Of a stretch of 64,000 nucleotides of DNA, positions 10,864-22,763 are shown one piece after another. Source of the DNA: Schistocerca nitens (taxonomy: Eukaryota > Arthropoda > Insecta > Orthoptera > Acrididae); contig NC_064619.1 in the NCBI RefSeq assembly GCF_023898315.1, forward strand, positions 347,086,650-347,150,649. The letters run 5' to 3'. The translations under genes were made by a program, and so were the position numbers. The notes below the pieces were generated by a model. It searched no databases and was not told the DNA's origin. It saw only the letters and a program-made list of their open reading frames with translations. Position 1 is the first letter of the stretch, and each line of letters starts with the position of its first letter.

Positions 10864-11253
10864 AATCGGCGTTAACGGTAAAATATTTGAATCCTTTATC
10901 TCTTTCACTGTATTTCACGATATCATTAGAAATATTGATTTAACATACTTCCGCGAAATGAAAGATATAGAAACGTAAGACGAGGTTCGAACAAGTGTCA
11001 CTCAATTTCGAAAATGTCCTCTTAGCCACTCCTCTAACAAGGCATTTGGCTTTACGCCGCATGTGTAGCCTCATGAAGTCAGCATCGGATAAACTGATCA
11101 TTTTCTCGGAAGCTATTGCATGGTGATACCTAAGCCAAAATACCCATAAGTTTATTATCATCCATCTACCACCGTGCAAAGTTTTGACGATATCAGAGAG
11201 TGACCTATATCAAGTTCCACTTCTTAGACTGGTTTATTAGGATAATCTCCATT
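10864..11253. other. No recognisable gene
   Basis: Short minus-strand frame of 79 codons only, without recognisable motifs. Confidence 0.45.
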
Positions 11254-11258
11254 ATAAA

Positions 11259-11744
11259 TGTGGTGTCACCGCTAGACACCACACTTGCTAGGTGGTAGCT
11301 TTAAATCGGCCGCGGTCCATTAGTACATGTCGGACCCGCGTGTCGCCACTGTGTGATCGTAGACCGAGCGCCACCACACGGCAGGTCTAGAGAGACGGAC
11401 TAGAACTCGCCCCAGTTGTACGACGACTTTGATAGCGACTACACTGACGAAGCCTTTCTCTCATTTGCCGAGAGACAGTTAGAATAGCCTTCAGCTAAGT
11501 CCATGGCTACGACCTAGCAAGGCGCCATTAGTTACTTTATGAATCTAAAGAGTCTCACTTGTATCATCAAGAATGCTGTATACCAAAGGACGATATAAAA
11601 GTTAAGTGTTCTTGTAGCTACGTTCTTTTCTTTATCACATTCATCACGTATCCTGTTCCAGACTTCGCGCCAGTCGGCGTGTGTGTACGTGTGCCCTTTC
11701 GGCTACCCGTCTCTGTGGACTGGCTGCCTTGTCAGTCCACTACA
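11259..11744 (+). mobile_element. Solo LTR (486 bp) of an LTR retrotransposon
   Basis: The element starts tgtggtgtcacc and ends ccactaca (the usual TG...CA). It is flanked by the 5-bp duplication ataaa at 11254-11258 and 11745-11749. No internal gag-pol sequence lies on either side, so this is what recombination between two LTRs leaves behind. The sequence resembles an LTR family I remember from locust genomes (shared caccgctagacaccacact and gacctagcaaggcgcc). Orientation is assigned from that memory. Confidence 0.8.
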
Positions 11745-11749
11745 ATAAA

Positions 11750-12419
11750 TCACCTCTCTAGGCCTGAGCTTGTTAACCTACTTCGAAATGATTATGCGGT
11801 ACTAGAAATTCCAATTCTTTATCATGGTCTCTAAGCCATTAAAACTGCAGGATCTTTAGTATCTCTAAGATACCATATCGGAGCTCTCATATAGATAGTA
11901 AGTGGAATAATTAGTAACCTAAGGGTGCGATGGCGCATGCGACATCTCTCCGTGTAAGCTATGTTCTCTAAGAAAATTTACTCGTTACGTCTGTCAATCG
12001 GTGTTTATCTCAAAAGTAACGGTTTAGGCAGTGTCAACAATTTTCAGATCATTCTCATAGCTACAGAGTAAAGACCCTTAAAGGAGACACTGCCAGTTTC
12101 ATTACCATTTTTTTTGGTTAGTATGTCGTAGTGAAGCTGGTTGTGTATCCGTTAAGACTGATTAACCTATAACTACGAGAATGATCTGAAGTTCGGCGAC
12201 ACAGCCCGATTCTTGAGACAATAAAACAGTGACATACAGACTGAAAACAGATAGTTTCAGGAAATGAGATCTTGGATCACTCTCTGCTGATGACTTGAGA
12301 AAATTTGTTCGGTGTGTTTTTGTGTTTTAACTTTTGTGTATCGTATTTTCTCAGGCGGAGGTTCAGGACCAGATTACCATTTTCTTAATGAGCATGGAAA
12401 ACTGTCTAAAACCTATAAT
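11750..12419. other. No recognisable gene
   Basis: AT-rich sequence between the solo LTR and a LINE 3' end; nothing identified. Confidence 0.45.
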
Positions 12420-12700
12420 CACGCTGGCCAGCGTACCAGCAACGGTCGTTTATTCGTCGTGCGTTTTCCGTCCGTGTCTACCTCACCAACCCCGTCTCAA
12501 GAGGAAGAAGGAATAAAATTGTACAATAAATTACCAAAAGAGATTAAAGAAAATCAAAAATACACTTATTTAAAGAGGCAGCTAAAAAGTACCTGTTATG
12601 CAATACATTTTATACATTGAAGGATTCCTTAGCTAAATCACGGTAGGGGTTTGATAAAAAATGTTATACAAATAAATAATAATAATAATGATTATAAAAT
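12420..12700 (+). mobile_element. 3' end of a LINE (C-terminal RT tail plus AAT-repeat terminus)
   Basis: A plus-strand frame reads GIKLYNKLPKEIKENQKYTYLKRQLKS and stops at about 12620. This is the conserved tail of many Jockey/CR1-type ORF2 proteins (LYNxLPxxIK ... FKxxLK). It is followed by a short 3' UTR and an aataataataat run at about 12672-12688, the usual microsatellite-like end of such LINEs. The element is 5'-truncated: no RT catalytic motif is present upstream. Confidence 0.65.
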
Positions 12701-12908
12701 ATCCAACATTCGACATAACACCTTCACTTGACGTTTTTTCCTTATTTTATCCTTTCTAGAAATACTTGCCCCCAAACTATGCATAGCACAATACTAACAC
12801 CTCTTCCTCTTTCTAAGCTCAACATCTCATTCATTATAGAGGGATGCTGACTCAGTTTTTCAGGATAGCAAATGGGAAGTTACGGTACAAAAAATGGCCC
12901 AGACAGCA

Positions 12909-12910
<2 letters not shown>

Positions 12911-12958
<48 letters not shown>

Positions 12959-12965
12959 TGTGTGT
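12911..12965. repeat. (GT)n microsatellite
   Basis: About 27 GT dinucleotides with one interruption. The valine/cysteine-rich frame across it is an artefact. Confidence 0.95.
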
Positions 12966-13179
12966 AGTGAATGATGTGTTATTAAACAATGTGCGTATAG
13001 TATGTGCAGCGACTGATAGGTATGAGTGAACAGTGTGATATTACATTATTTAATAAGTTATTTGTAAAAAAAAGTATTCTATACCAGGAGTAAATCTAAT
13101 GATTGTCTGTAACTAGAAGTCTGTAAATATATGTGTATACGATATAGCTTATTTTAAATTGATGATCTACGGATGGATA

Positions 13180-13740
13180 AAGCTACTACTACTACTACTG
13201 GAACACTGCGCGGTGAGCTGTACGAGCAGGACATGAGCAGCAATGTACTGTGGCTCGAAAATGAGTCGCAGCTGCGTCATATTACGCGGTCCCTTCCGCT
13301 TAAAACGCACTGCTTCTGCAGAACGTCTCCAGCATTCCCCTTAAAACCTGAAGTACCCGCCTGAGCAAGCGTCGTCTGCCGAGCAGCTGCGCATTTCTGA
13401 CACGAGTCAGCGGGAACTGGCCGTCATGCGTGAAGTGTGCGGCCGACATAATAGAGCGTGGTTAGCGCCGTGCAAATCTCCTGTCCACGGCGTAAGCCGA
13501 TTACAGCCGCACATGCGGTGCTCGGGCCGACCGCACGCCAGTGTAAATACCCCGCGCTTTTGTTCCGGGCAGCCGGTTACGTCACCGCGGAGGGGCCGCG
13601 ATTAGCGCGCGTTTATCTGTGTACGCTTACGCTTAAAATCATTCACTGCGCACTGTGTAGCTTCGGTGCTCGCTGCCCCGGCCTCTCTGAAATGCACCGA
13701 AGGCTGGTTCGCCATTTCGATATGGCTTTACCTCAGCAAC
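13180..13740. promoter_or_regulatory. CpG-rich island of unknown role
   Basis: A block of about 550 bp that is much richer in G+C and in CpG dinucleotides than its AT-rich surroundings, densest at about 13370-13640 (for example gtcaccgcgg and gattagcgcgc). It contains a TTACGTCA-type site near 13576-13583. A 100-codon plus-strand frame (13458-13760) runs through it but shows no domain. It may be an unmethylated CpG island or promoter of a host transcript, or an unrecognised GC-rich repeat. The regulatory label is inference. Confidence 0.35.
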
Positions 13741-13919
13741 TGGGTGGACACCAGAAATGAGCCGTGAAGAGCCATTGTCTTACAGAAAATTGTTGTAAAT
13801 TACAGTCACATGCAATCTAGACTTGATAAATTTTTTGCTTAGAACATGATATTTTTGAACCTTTTCCACTGCATACAAATTTCGTACAGTGCTGAACTTA
13901 TCGGCAGTTTATGACATTT

Positions 13920-14080
13920 CCCAGTTGTGGAGCACACTGACATGGACCATTGTGGATTAATGCCTTTGAAAGATATTCAGCAAATCTCGAGGGTCTTCTT
14001 GAATGTGGGGAGTCACTAACGGCAAAACGATCCTCTTTAAAACGAGAAAACCGTTTTTCTGCCGTGTTCTGTCCGAAGGC
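13920..14080 (-). mobile_element. Mariner fragment (N-terminal transposase region)
   Basis: The minus strand closely matches the coding part at about 15985-16150 of the mariner relic to its right, with landmarks aatctcgagggtcttcttga and aaaacgagaaaacc. It has neither terminus, so it is a broken piece of a second copy of that family. Confidence 0.75.
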
Positions 14081-14136
14081 TATTGCCGCCTATTAAAGAG
14101 TTTAGTTAACTCTGCGATACGTCAGTCACTCTTTTA

Positions 14137-15488
14137 CACTACTGGCCATTAAAATTGCTTCACCAAGAAGAAATGCAGATGATAAACGGGTATTCATTGG
14201 ACAAATATATTATGCTAGGACAATTGATTACATTTTCACGCAATTTGGGTGCATAGATACTTAGAAATCAGTACCCAGAACAACCTCCTCTGGCTGTAAT
14301 AACGGCCTTGATACGCCTGGGCATTGGGTCAAACAGAGCTTGGATGGCGTGTACAGGTACAGTTGCCCATGCAGCTTCAACACGATACCACAGTTCATCA
14401 CGAGTAGTGACTGGCGCATTGTGACGAACCATTTGCTCGGCCTCCATTGACCAGACGTTTTCAATTGGTGAGAGATCTGGAGAATGTGCTGGCCACGGCA
14501 GCAGTCGGACAATTTCTTTATCCAGAAAGGCCCGTACAGGACCTGCAACATGCGGTCGTGCATTATCCTGCTGAAATGTAGGCTTTCGCATGGATCGAAT
14601 GAAGGGTAGAACCACGGGTCGTAACACATCTGAAATGTAACGTCCACTGTTCAAAGTGCTGTCAATGCGAACAAAAGGAGACCGAGACGTGTAACCAATG
14701 GCACCCCATACCATCACGCTGGGTGATACGCCAGTATGGCGATGACGAATACACGCTTCCAATTTGCGTTCACCGCGATGTCGCCAAACACGGATGCGAC
14801 CATCATGATGCTGTAAACAGAACCTGGATTCATCCGAATACATGACGTTTTGACATTCGTGCACCCAGGTTCTTCGTTGAGTACATCATCGCAGGCGCTC
14901 CTGTCTGTGATGCAGCGTCAAGGGTAACCGCAGCCATGGTCTCCGAGCTGATAGTCCGTGCTGCTGCAAACGTCGTCGAACTGTTCGTGCAGATGGTTGT
15001 TGTATTACAAACGTCCCCATCTGTTGACTCAGGGATCGAGACGTGGCTGCACGATCCGTTACAGCCATGCGAATAAGATGCCGGTCACCTCGACTGCTAG
15101 TGATACGAGGCCGTTGGGATCCAGCACGGCGTTCCGTATTACCCTCCTGAACCCACCGATTCCATATTCTGCTTACAGTCGTTGGATCTCGACCAACGCG
15201 AGCAGCAATGTCGCGATACGATAAACCGCAATTGTGATAGGCTACAATCCGATCTTTATCAAAGTCGGAAACGAGATGGTACGCATTTCTCCTCCTTACA
15301 CGAGGCATCACAACAACGTTTCACATTTCAACGCCGGTCAACTGCTGTTTGTGTATGACAAATCGGTTGCAAACTTTCCTCGTGTCAGCACGTTGTAGGT
15401 GTCGCAACCGGCGCGAACCTTGTGTGAATGCTCTGAAAAGCTAATCATTTTCATATCACAGCATCTTCTCCCTGTCGGTTCAATTTCT
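14137..15488 (-). mobile_element. Tc1-like transposon, one terminus missing
   Basis: The low-coordinate end has an intact terminus, cactactggccattaaaat, preceded by TA at 14135-14136. The other end should carry its inverted copy, but the element-like sequence stops near 15488 without one. From the family as I remember it, about 45 bp including the terminus are lost. With one terminus the element should not be mobile even with transposase supplied. Confidence 0.8.
14268..15308 (-). pseudogene. Tc1-like transposase (DD34E), one nonsense codon
   Basis: From the ATG at 15308 the frame runs 140 codons (MPRVRRRNAY, helix-turn-helix around FDKDRIVAYHNCGLSYRDIA, second HTH up to RQERLR). It then meets TGA at 14886-14888, where relatives have a Trp codon, and continues in the same frame to TGA at 14268. 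The second part carries the full catalytic core: YSDESRF, QQDNARPH and SPDLSPIENVWS, with 34 residues between the last Asp and Glu. It is a different family from the 1422-bp copies A-C. One base change and the lost terminus disable it. Confidence 0.88.
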
Positions 15489-15720
15489 GAGAGATGCCAG
15501 AACATTTTACTGAACAACTTTTGATGTTGACTGAAATATTTCAGTTGAATAGGGAATTTCCAGACGGAATGTTTCTAATGTTTATTCTCAATAATTTGCA
15601 TTGAATTGTATTATTCCAGCAGTACGTCGTTGATCATTGGTTAATTGGGAGGTTGTGACTAATTGTGTGGATTTTAAATTTACTGGATGCAGTTCACAAT
15701 TTTCATTGATTTTATAAATA

Positions 15721-16905
15721 TTAGGTTGGGCCATAAATTCGCAGTGTTTTTGTATATTGGTATTGCGTCTATTTATCTATTATCATTTTTTATTTGTAGT
15801 TCAGTGTTGCTATTTGAGTTTACATGTTGTCATTTTGTCATTTGAGGTGGTGAGTGGAGCTGCGGACGCTAGAAAATGGGGTGCGAAGTGGAGAAATGGG
15901 AACATTTACTACATATTGTTCTGTTTGAGTTCCACAAAAGGGTGACAGCAGCGGTGGCAGCCAGAGGCATTTGCGCCGTGAATGGGGATAATCCCATTGG
16001 AAAAAGTACGGCAGGAAAATGGTTTTCTCGTTTTAAGGAGGATCGTTTTGCCATTAGTGACTCCTCACATTCAAGAAGACCCTCGAGATTTGACGAAGAT
16101 CGTTCAAATGCATTAATCCCCAATGGTCCACATCAGTGTGCTTCACAACTGGCAAATGTGGTAAACTGTGATAATTTCAGCACTGTGCGAAATTTGTATG
16201 CAATAGGGAAGGTTGAAAAATCTAATGTTCTAAATAAAAATCACAAAAATCAACTGGAAGCCAAATCAGGATCTCTGCTTGCTCGTTGTCAATAAGCTCG
16301 TGAACAACATCGACAAATGGTCTACTGCATAGTCACTGGTGACCAGAAATAGTGTCTTATGCTAAAACAAGGAAAAGAGGGGAATGCTTGAGCCCAAAGA
16401 AAGCAGTAACTCCTCCTACAAAGACGTGCGTGCGTCCAAGAAAGATAATGTTAGGCGTCTGGTGGAACAGCGACGTTGTGGTGTGCTACGAATTACTTCC
16501 CCGAGGGGTAACCATCAATACTGACACTTACTGTCAAAAACTGAGACGTCATGCGGACGCAATTCAAGAGCAACGACCGAGAAGGTAACGCCCGCCTGCA
16601 TTCTCCTAATCTCACAAAAAGCACTATGTAGGAATTGGATTGGGAAGTCGCTCCGCGTGCACGTTATTCGCCTTTTCCTCTCTGTATACAACACCCTTCA
16701 AGGAACTTTCTTTCCAGATGAAAATGCGCTCTAAACATGGCTCTACGAGTTCTTCGCCTCAAAACCACGTGACTTCTAGATCGCGGAATCCAAAACTTAC
16801 CCCAGCGCTGACAGGCTGTTGTAAATGGTGAAGGACAGTATATTATTTACGACTATACTCTTTGTTATGTGTATCTCTTTCTTCTATTAAACTTACGGAA
16901 AAATA
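15721..16905 (+). mobile_element. Mariner (DD34D-type) relic
   Basis: The 5' terminus ttaggttgggccataaattc follows a TA dinucleotide and is typical of mariner ends. The right end (tattaaacttacggaaaaa, about 16886-16905) has lost a matching terminus. The element encloses a broken transposase. Confidence 0.8.
15876..16830 (+). pseudogene. Mariner transposase, several breaks
   Basis: The first frame (about 15876-16295) reads a mariner N-terminus: STAGKWFSRFKEDRF and PSRFDEDRSNALI. At 16340 the first catalytic block appears as VTGDQK followed by a stop. The block near 16445-16590 (IMLGVWWNSDVVVCYELLPRGV) is in another frame. Between about 16580 and 16595 the sequence jumps from the RPRR block straight to cgcccgcctgcattctcc. 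Compared with mariner as I remember it, the codons around the second catalytic Asp are deleted. Stops and frameshifts throughout show that the gene is dead. Confidence 0.8.
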
Positions 16906-17289
16906 CAACAACATGGTAGTATGATAATTTAGTGTAGTTCCTTGGTAAATATACGAATTCAATGATTCTAAAACTTCGAAATAGGGAAGGGCTTTGTATT
17001 ACAGTCAGATGCGTATTTAGGGTCGCAAATGGACTTTTTGATAAAATATCCATTGAGAATTTACGAGAATTTTAAGTATTTGGCCCCTATTAATGGACGT
17101 TTCATCTCACGTAGAATGTTATTTAGGCTCTCAGAAACAGATGAATGGAACAGACAAGTGTTAGAAGTCTCCAGGAAGCCCTTTATGCAAATCGGGAAAA
17201 CGCCACGGGAGGGGAGGAGAGAAAATTCCACATTGGATAGAACGTTTACTCAGTGAGAGCAGGATGAACTGCAGGGAACTGTGGCCATA
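16906..17289. other. No recognisable gene
   Basis: Short chance frames between the mariner relic and the Gag-like relic. Confidence 0.45.
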
Positions 17290-18830
17290 AATAAGGGTTG
17301 ATCATAGTGAACTAAAATCTGATTTAGACGATATAAAGTCCAAAACTGAAAAATTAGACAGTGAATTAAGTTGTAACTACAAGGAATTAAAATTAATTTA
17401 AAATATCTATCTGATGAATAAAGAAAAGCAGTAAAATTTGAAAATAATCTATTAATAACATAAGACCAAAATTAGTCTACTACAACATGACTTTGACATT
17501 ATAAGCCTTGGGTAACATATAGGTGCTAGGAAAACTTTGTAAAATTTACTGAGTGACTAACAAAGGATCTAGCAGTACTTAATAAGCAGATAGGTTGTTT
17601 AAGTATTGATAGTAATAATGCTATGGCAGACTTCTAAAAAGAAAAGAAGCTGAAGTTACTTGTTGGTTTGGAGTGAAATTTGTGAACTAAAGGTTTCAAG
17701 TAAAGAAGCATAAAAAAATAATTTTTAGCAATTGAAAACTTATCTAGGAATTTAACCTGAGTAAAGTCTGAAGTGACTGAGTAGGCGTATGTCACAGAAA
17801 AAAGGGTGGTGCATTGCTAACTAATGAGCTGAAACTTATTTTAATAAGACTCAAAAGGTACAATAACAAGATGAGGGAAGTGTAAACGTAGTGGAGAGTG
17901 ACATACCTTCATCAGACAAATTATGTATCTAACTAAACGATAGATAAACAAACTGAAATTAAAGAACAAAGTTGAAATGAATTTACTGTCATTAAGGAAT
18001 GTGTGTGAGATTCTTACGACTTAGAAATACACAATTTTGCTCCTTACGACCCAGCTGGGTATCTGCGACGTGTTATACTCTTAAAATCATTTTAAGGTGT
18101 GTTCGCAAAAGGATGGAGCGAGGACCAGAAGATTAGTTTGTTATTGGTTATTGAAGAGGTAGCACAGTGGGGATTCATGTCACAAAAGACTTGTAAAACA
18201 CTGAACCAACTCCAGTCAGCCTTCAAGAACAGATTTTGATCGGAGTGGGGTCAGAGTAGACTTAAGAAATTCTGGTTCATGGAAAAAAACATTAATAAAT
18301 ACATGTGACTCACATTTTATTTTGGAAGGAGTATGAACGTAGCTAAATATCTGAATTATGATTTTAGTTTAAAACACCTTGTATGCATTTTAGTGAGTAG
18401 ACTGCTATATTCAATAAGAGAAAAAGTGATTGATGGGACCTTAGCATTGTGCAAGATTTGATATACTATTTACATCAATTAGCAATGGGAGAGAAACAGT
18501 GGAGGTAAAATGCTTATGGGTGAATACTTACCGGACAGGGCAGAAAGAATCATAGCAGTAATAGAGAAACAACTGGATTTTACAACCACAAGTAAGGTAC
18601 CTGCAACAGTAGTCATGGTAAACCAAATGGTAAAAATGTGTACTCGAAAATGGGGACCCCTCGTAACAATGAATATTCTTACAGCAAGGAAGATGTAATA
18701 CACTATTATAGAAAACCCAGAAATCTAATAACAGTCGACAGAGAGCCCCTATCTTTGGGTGAATATTATTCGTGGCCTACTATGCAAGAGGTGGTGGGTC
18801 CAAGTAGCTTAACCAGTAAATAGTCTGACA
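17290..18830 (+). pseudogene. Decayed Gag-like sequence of an LTR retrotransposon (tentative)
   Basis: Reading through many stops, the plus strand shows a coiled-coil-like block (ELKSDLDDIKSKTEKLDSEL, about 17309-17368). Then, from about 18110, come WSEDQKISLLLVIEEVAQW, NQLQSAFKNRF and a KYLNYDF stretch spaced as in retrotransposon Gag proteins (helical capsid region, WSE..Q..L motif). A low-complexity Asn/Lys-rich tail with NNEYSYSKEDVIHYY follows at about 18650-18720. No LTR, protease or RT sequence is recognisable nearby. Assignment rests on pattern similarity only; an unrelated decayed gene remains possible. Confidence 0.4.
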
Positions 18831-19392
<562 letters not shown>

Positions 19393-19947
19393 CCCCAAGG
19401 GCAAGAGAGTGCCATGAACCGCTGTCTGCTCCTCCGCACTCTTGGACAATGCCGTTAGCCCTGACAGTGCGAATAAATCTTCTGCTCCACATACATAATT
19501 TAATTTCATGGCTTGAATTTTCAAATACAGTATCATAAGATTGGGATTTCCTTTAGACCTACATATGAAACTCTCTCAAGATAATAATGTGCTTGTCAAA
19601 TTTAATTATCATTCAGTTCATACTGCATCCAGCTGCTGAGTTTATTTTACTTGATATTCATTTTTACGTAGCTCCACAAAAGTGTCTGAGACAGTTATTG
19701 AACAGCAACACAATATTATTGTGATTATTTTGTTTCAATTTGTGCTTATGCTGTGATAAACTTACAAACTTTAAATATTCATTATGTGCTGCTAAGCCAG
19801 CGATAATATCATCACAAGTTAAAGATATCTTCACAGCTGATGAAAACAACTTAATCTTGATGGAAACAGTTACACTAGACTAAACTTTAAACATTAAACA
19901 AATGATCTAGTAGTAACACTTATTTCGTTAATAAAAGGTTCTTATGA

Positions 19948-19988
<41 letters not shown>

Positions 19989-21067
19989 CTTTACACCAAA
20001 TAAATACACTTTCATTTACATTAATCTTACATCTCTTACGAGTATACAGGACAAAGGGTGAAGGAGACATATATGATGATTTGCCGAAGTCTTTATTTGC
20101 ATTTTCTGTAACGTGATACGTTTTATAGGCTATGATGTCTCTGTCAACGAAGCTTTCCAATCCAGACACGTTTGGAACACCTGTACCACCTCGTACAATA
20201 GCTACAGTTAACCACCCATTACCATGTGAAAAGGTGTCATTCAAATCGATGCTGAAATTCAATCTGCAACCACAAAACACTGACGGTCCATCTAGCAATG
20301 CATGTGCAGCAACTGATTTGATTGTGTTCTTCTTCTTGTCAGCTGCGGATGTTGACATTTCTAGATCTTCTATTGTCTTGTATATTGTGTCTTGCACGAC
20401 GTCGAAGCCTTCTATAGCGCATATATATATTTGAATGACACCTTTTCACATGGTAATGGGTGGTTAACCGTAGCTATTGTACGAGGTGGTACAGGTGTTC
20501 CCAACGTGTCAGTCATAAGAACCTTTTATTAACGAAATAAGTGTTACTACTTGATCATTTGTTTAATGTTTAAAGTTTAGTCTAGTGTAACTGTTTCCAT
20601 CAAGATTAAGTTGTTTTCATCAGCTGTGAAGATATCTTTAACTTGTGATGATATTATTGCTGGCTTAGCAGCACATAATGAATATTTAAAGTTTGTAAGT
20701 TTATCACAGCATAAGCACAAATTGAAACAAAATAATCACAATAATATTGTGTTGCTGTTCAATAACTGTCTCTGACACTTTTGTGGAGCTACGTAAAAAT
20801 GAATATCAAGTAAGATAAACTCAGCAGCTGGATGCAGTTTGAACTGAATGATAATTAAATTTGACAAGCACATTATTATCTTGAGAGAGTTTCATATGTA
20901 GGTCTAAAGGAAATCCCAATCTTATGATACTGTATTTGAAAATTCAAGCCATGAAATTAAATTATGTATGTGGAGCAGAAGATTTATTCGCACTGTCAGG
21001 GCTAACGGCATTGTCCAAGAGTGCGGAGGAGCAGACAGAGGTTCATGGCACTCTCTTGCCCTTGGGG
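19393..21067. repeat. Large near-perfect inverted repeat (palindrome) with asymmetric centre
   Basis: The outer arms, 19393-19951 and 20508-21067, are inverted copies with about seven mismatches that I can see over about 560 bp. A further inverted pair, 20167-20247 and 20430-20508, continues the symmetry. The left side therefore has an extra block of about 215 bp (19952-20166) that is cleanly absent from the right side, with the dinucleotide ga at the junction. The loop is about 180 bp (20248-20429). The right arm reads straight into the RTE-like LINE at 21068 and onwards; the left arm ends at a microsatellite. This looks like a recent inverted duplication that included the start of the LINE leader. 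Confidence 0.88.
19942..20358 (-). CDS. Unidentified ORF, possibly a single-stranded-DNA-virus-like capsid fragment
   Basis: From the ATG at 20358 the frame runs about 125 residues before it dissolves into the (TA)n tract and stops at 19942. Its N-terminal part is Lys-rich (ADKKKNTIK). A strand-rich core then reads CRLNFSIDL, WLTVAIVRGGTG, a DIIAYKTYHV block, and RKRCKINVNESVFIW just before the repeat. The order of short beta-strand-like blocks (a VAIVR strand, a DxxxxYK block, then a basic strand) recalls the jelly-roll capsids of CRESS-type ssDNA viruses, which are known to leave copies in insect genomes. No Rep gene is present. The C-terminus has been replaced by the microsatellite, and part of the same coding sequence recurs inverted at 20430-20508. 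I would call it an unknown ORF with a viral hypothesis, not a viral gene. Confidence 0.3.
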
Positions 21068-22763
21068 AGGTAAACAGTCCCTAAAGGCAGAAGAATCAGG
21101 AATGATCAACTGTATGAGGTTGCAGAAGGCAATCGAAACCACATCATTAAAGACACATAAAGAGTATCCTCAAGACATGTGGACCATAACTGGAAAAGTG
21201 TCATGATGATCTCTCCAGTGGCAAAAGATTCCGCAATAGTCCCTCATTCCGATCTCCGTAAGGGGCAGCCAAAGGGGGGTGACGATGAGAAAAAGATTGA
21301 ATAACTAACGTTCTACGAGCAGGGGCATGGAATTTCAGAAGCTTGAACGTAGGAGGAAAGCTAAAAAATTTGAAAAGAGGAATGGAAAGGCTCAATCTAG
21401 ATATTGGGGGGGGGGGGGGAGGAGCGCTCAGTGAAGTGAAAGACAAAGACGGACAAGGATTTCTGGTCAGATGAGTATAGGGTAACATCAACAGCAGCAG
21501 AAAATGGTATAATGTGAGTAGCAGTCGTTAAGAATAGGAAAGTAGTGCATAAAGTGTGTTTCTGCGAACATTTCAGTGATAGGATTGTTCTTATCAGAAT
21601 CGACAGCAAACCAACACAATAGTTCAGGCATACATGCCGACGTCGCAAGCTTTGATGAAAAGATATAGAAAGTATATGAAGATATTGAAAGCGTAATACC
21701 ATAAGTAAAGGGAGATGAAAATCTGCCATGGGGGACTGGAATGCAGTTGTAGGGAAAGGACTAGAAGAAACGGTTACAGGAGAATATGGTCATGGGACAA
21801 GACATGAGAGAGGAGAAAGACTAATTGAGTTCTGTAATAAATTCCAGCTCGTAATAGCGGACACTCCGTTCAAGGATCACACGAGGAGGAGGTATACTTG
21901 GAAAAGGCCGGTTGATGCGAGAAGATTTCAGTTAGAGTGGATCATGGTCAGATTCCGAAATCCGATAGTGGATTTAAGGCGTACCCAAGAGCAGATATAG
22001 ACTCAGATCACAATATAGTAGTAATGAAGAGTAGGCTGAAGTTTAAGACATTAGTCAGGAATAATTAATACGCAAGGAAGTGGGATACGGAAGTACTAAG
22101 GAATGACGAGATACGGTTGAAGTTCTCTAAGAATATAGATACAACAATAGGGAATAGCTCAGTAGGCAGTACAGTTGAAGAGGAATGGACATCTCTGAAA
22201 GGGGAAATCACAGAAGCTGGAAAGGAAACCATAGGCCCATAGAAGGTAATTGTGAAGAAATAATTCAGCTTATCGATGAAAGGAGGAAGTACGAAAATGT
22301 TGAGGGAAATTCAGGAATACAGAAATACATGTCGTTGAGGAATGAAATAAACAGGAAGTGCAGGGAAGCTAGAACGAAATGGCTGCATGCAAAATGTGAA
22401 GAAATCGAAAAAGAAGCAATTGTCGGAAGGACTGGCGCAGTATATAGCAAAGCCAAAACAACCTTCGGTGAAATTAAAAGCCACAGTAGTGACAATAAGA
22501 GTGCATCGGGAATTCCACTATTAAATGCAAAGGAGAGAGCAGATTGGTGGAAAGAGTACATTGAAGGCCTCGATGAGGGGGACGATTTGTCTGATGCGAT
22601 TGAAGAAGAAACAGGAGTGTATTTATATGAGGTAGGGGATCCAGTATAAGAATCAGAATTTCAGAAATATTTGGAGGACTTAAGAGCAAATAGGGAAGAA
22701 GGGATAGACAACATTCCATCAGAATTTCTAAAATCATAGAGGGAAGTGGGGACAAAACAACTA

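Noticed and set aside
10763..10978. Frame reading PEAGFEPATVAVAQFQS
   Set aside because: It is the translation of the SINE tRNA-like head, which is widespread in annotated 'proteins' but not a gene.
12844..13029. Val/Cys-rich 61-codon frame
   Set aside because: It is only the translation of a (GT)n microsatellite.
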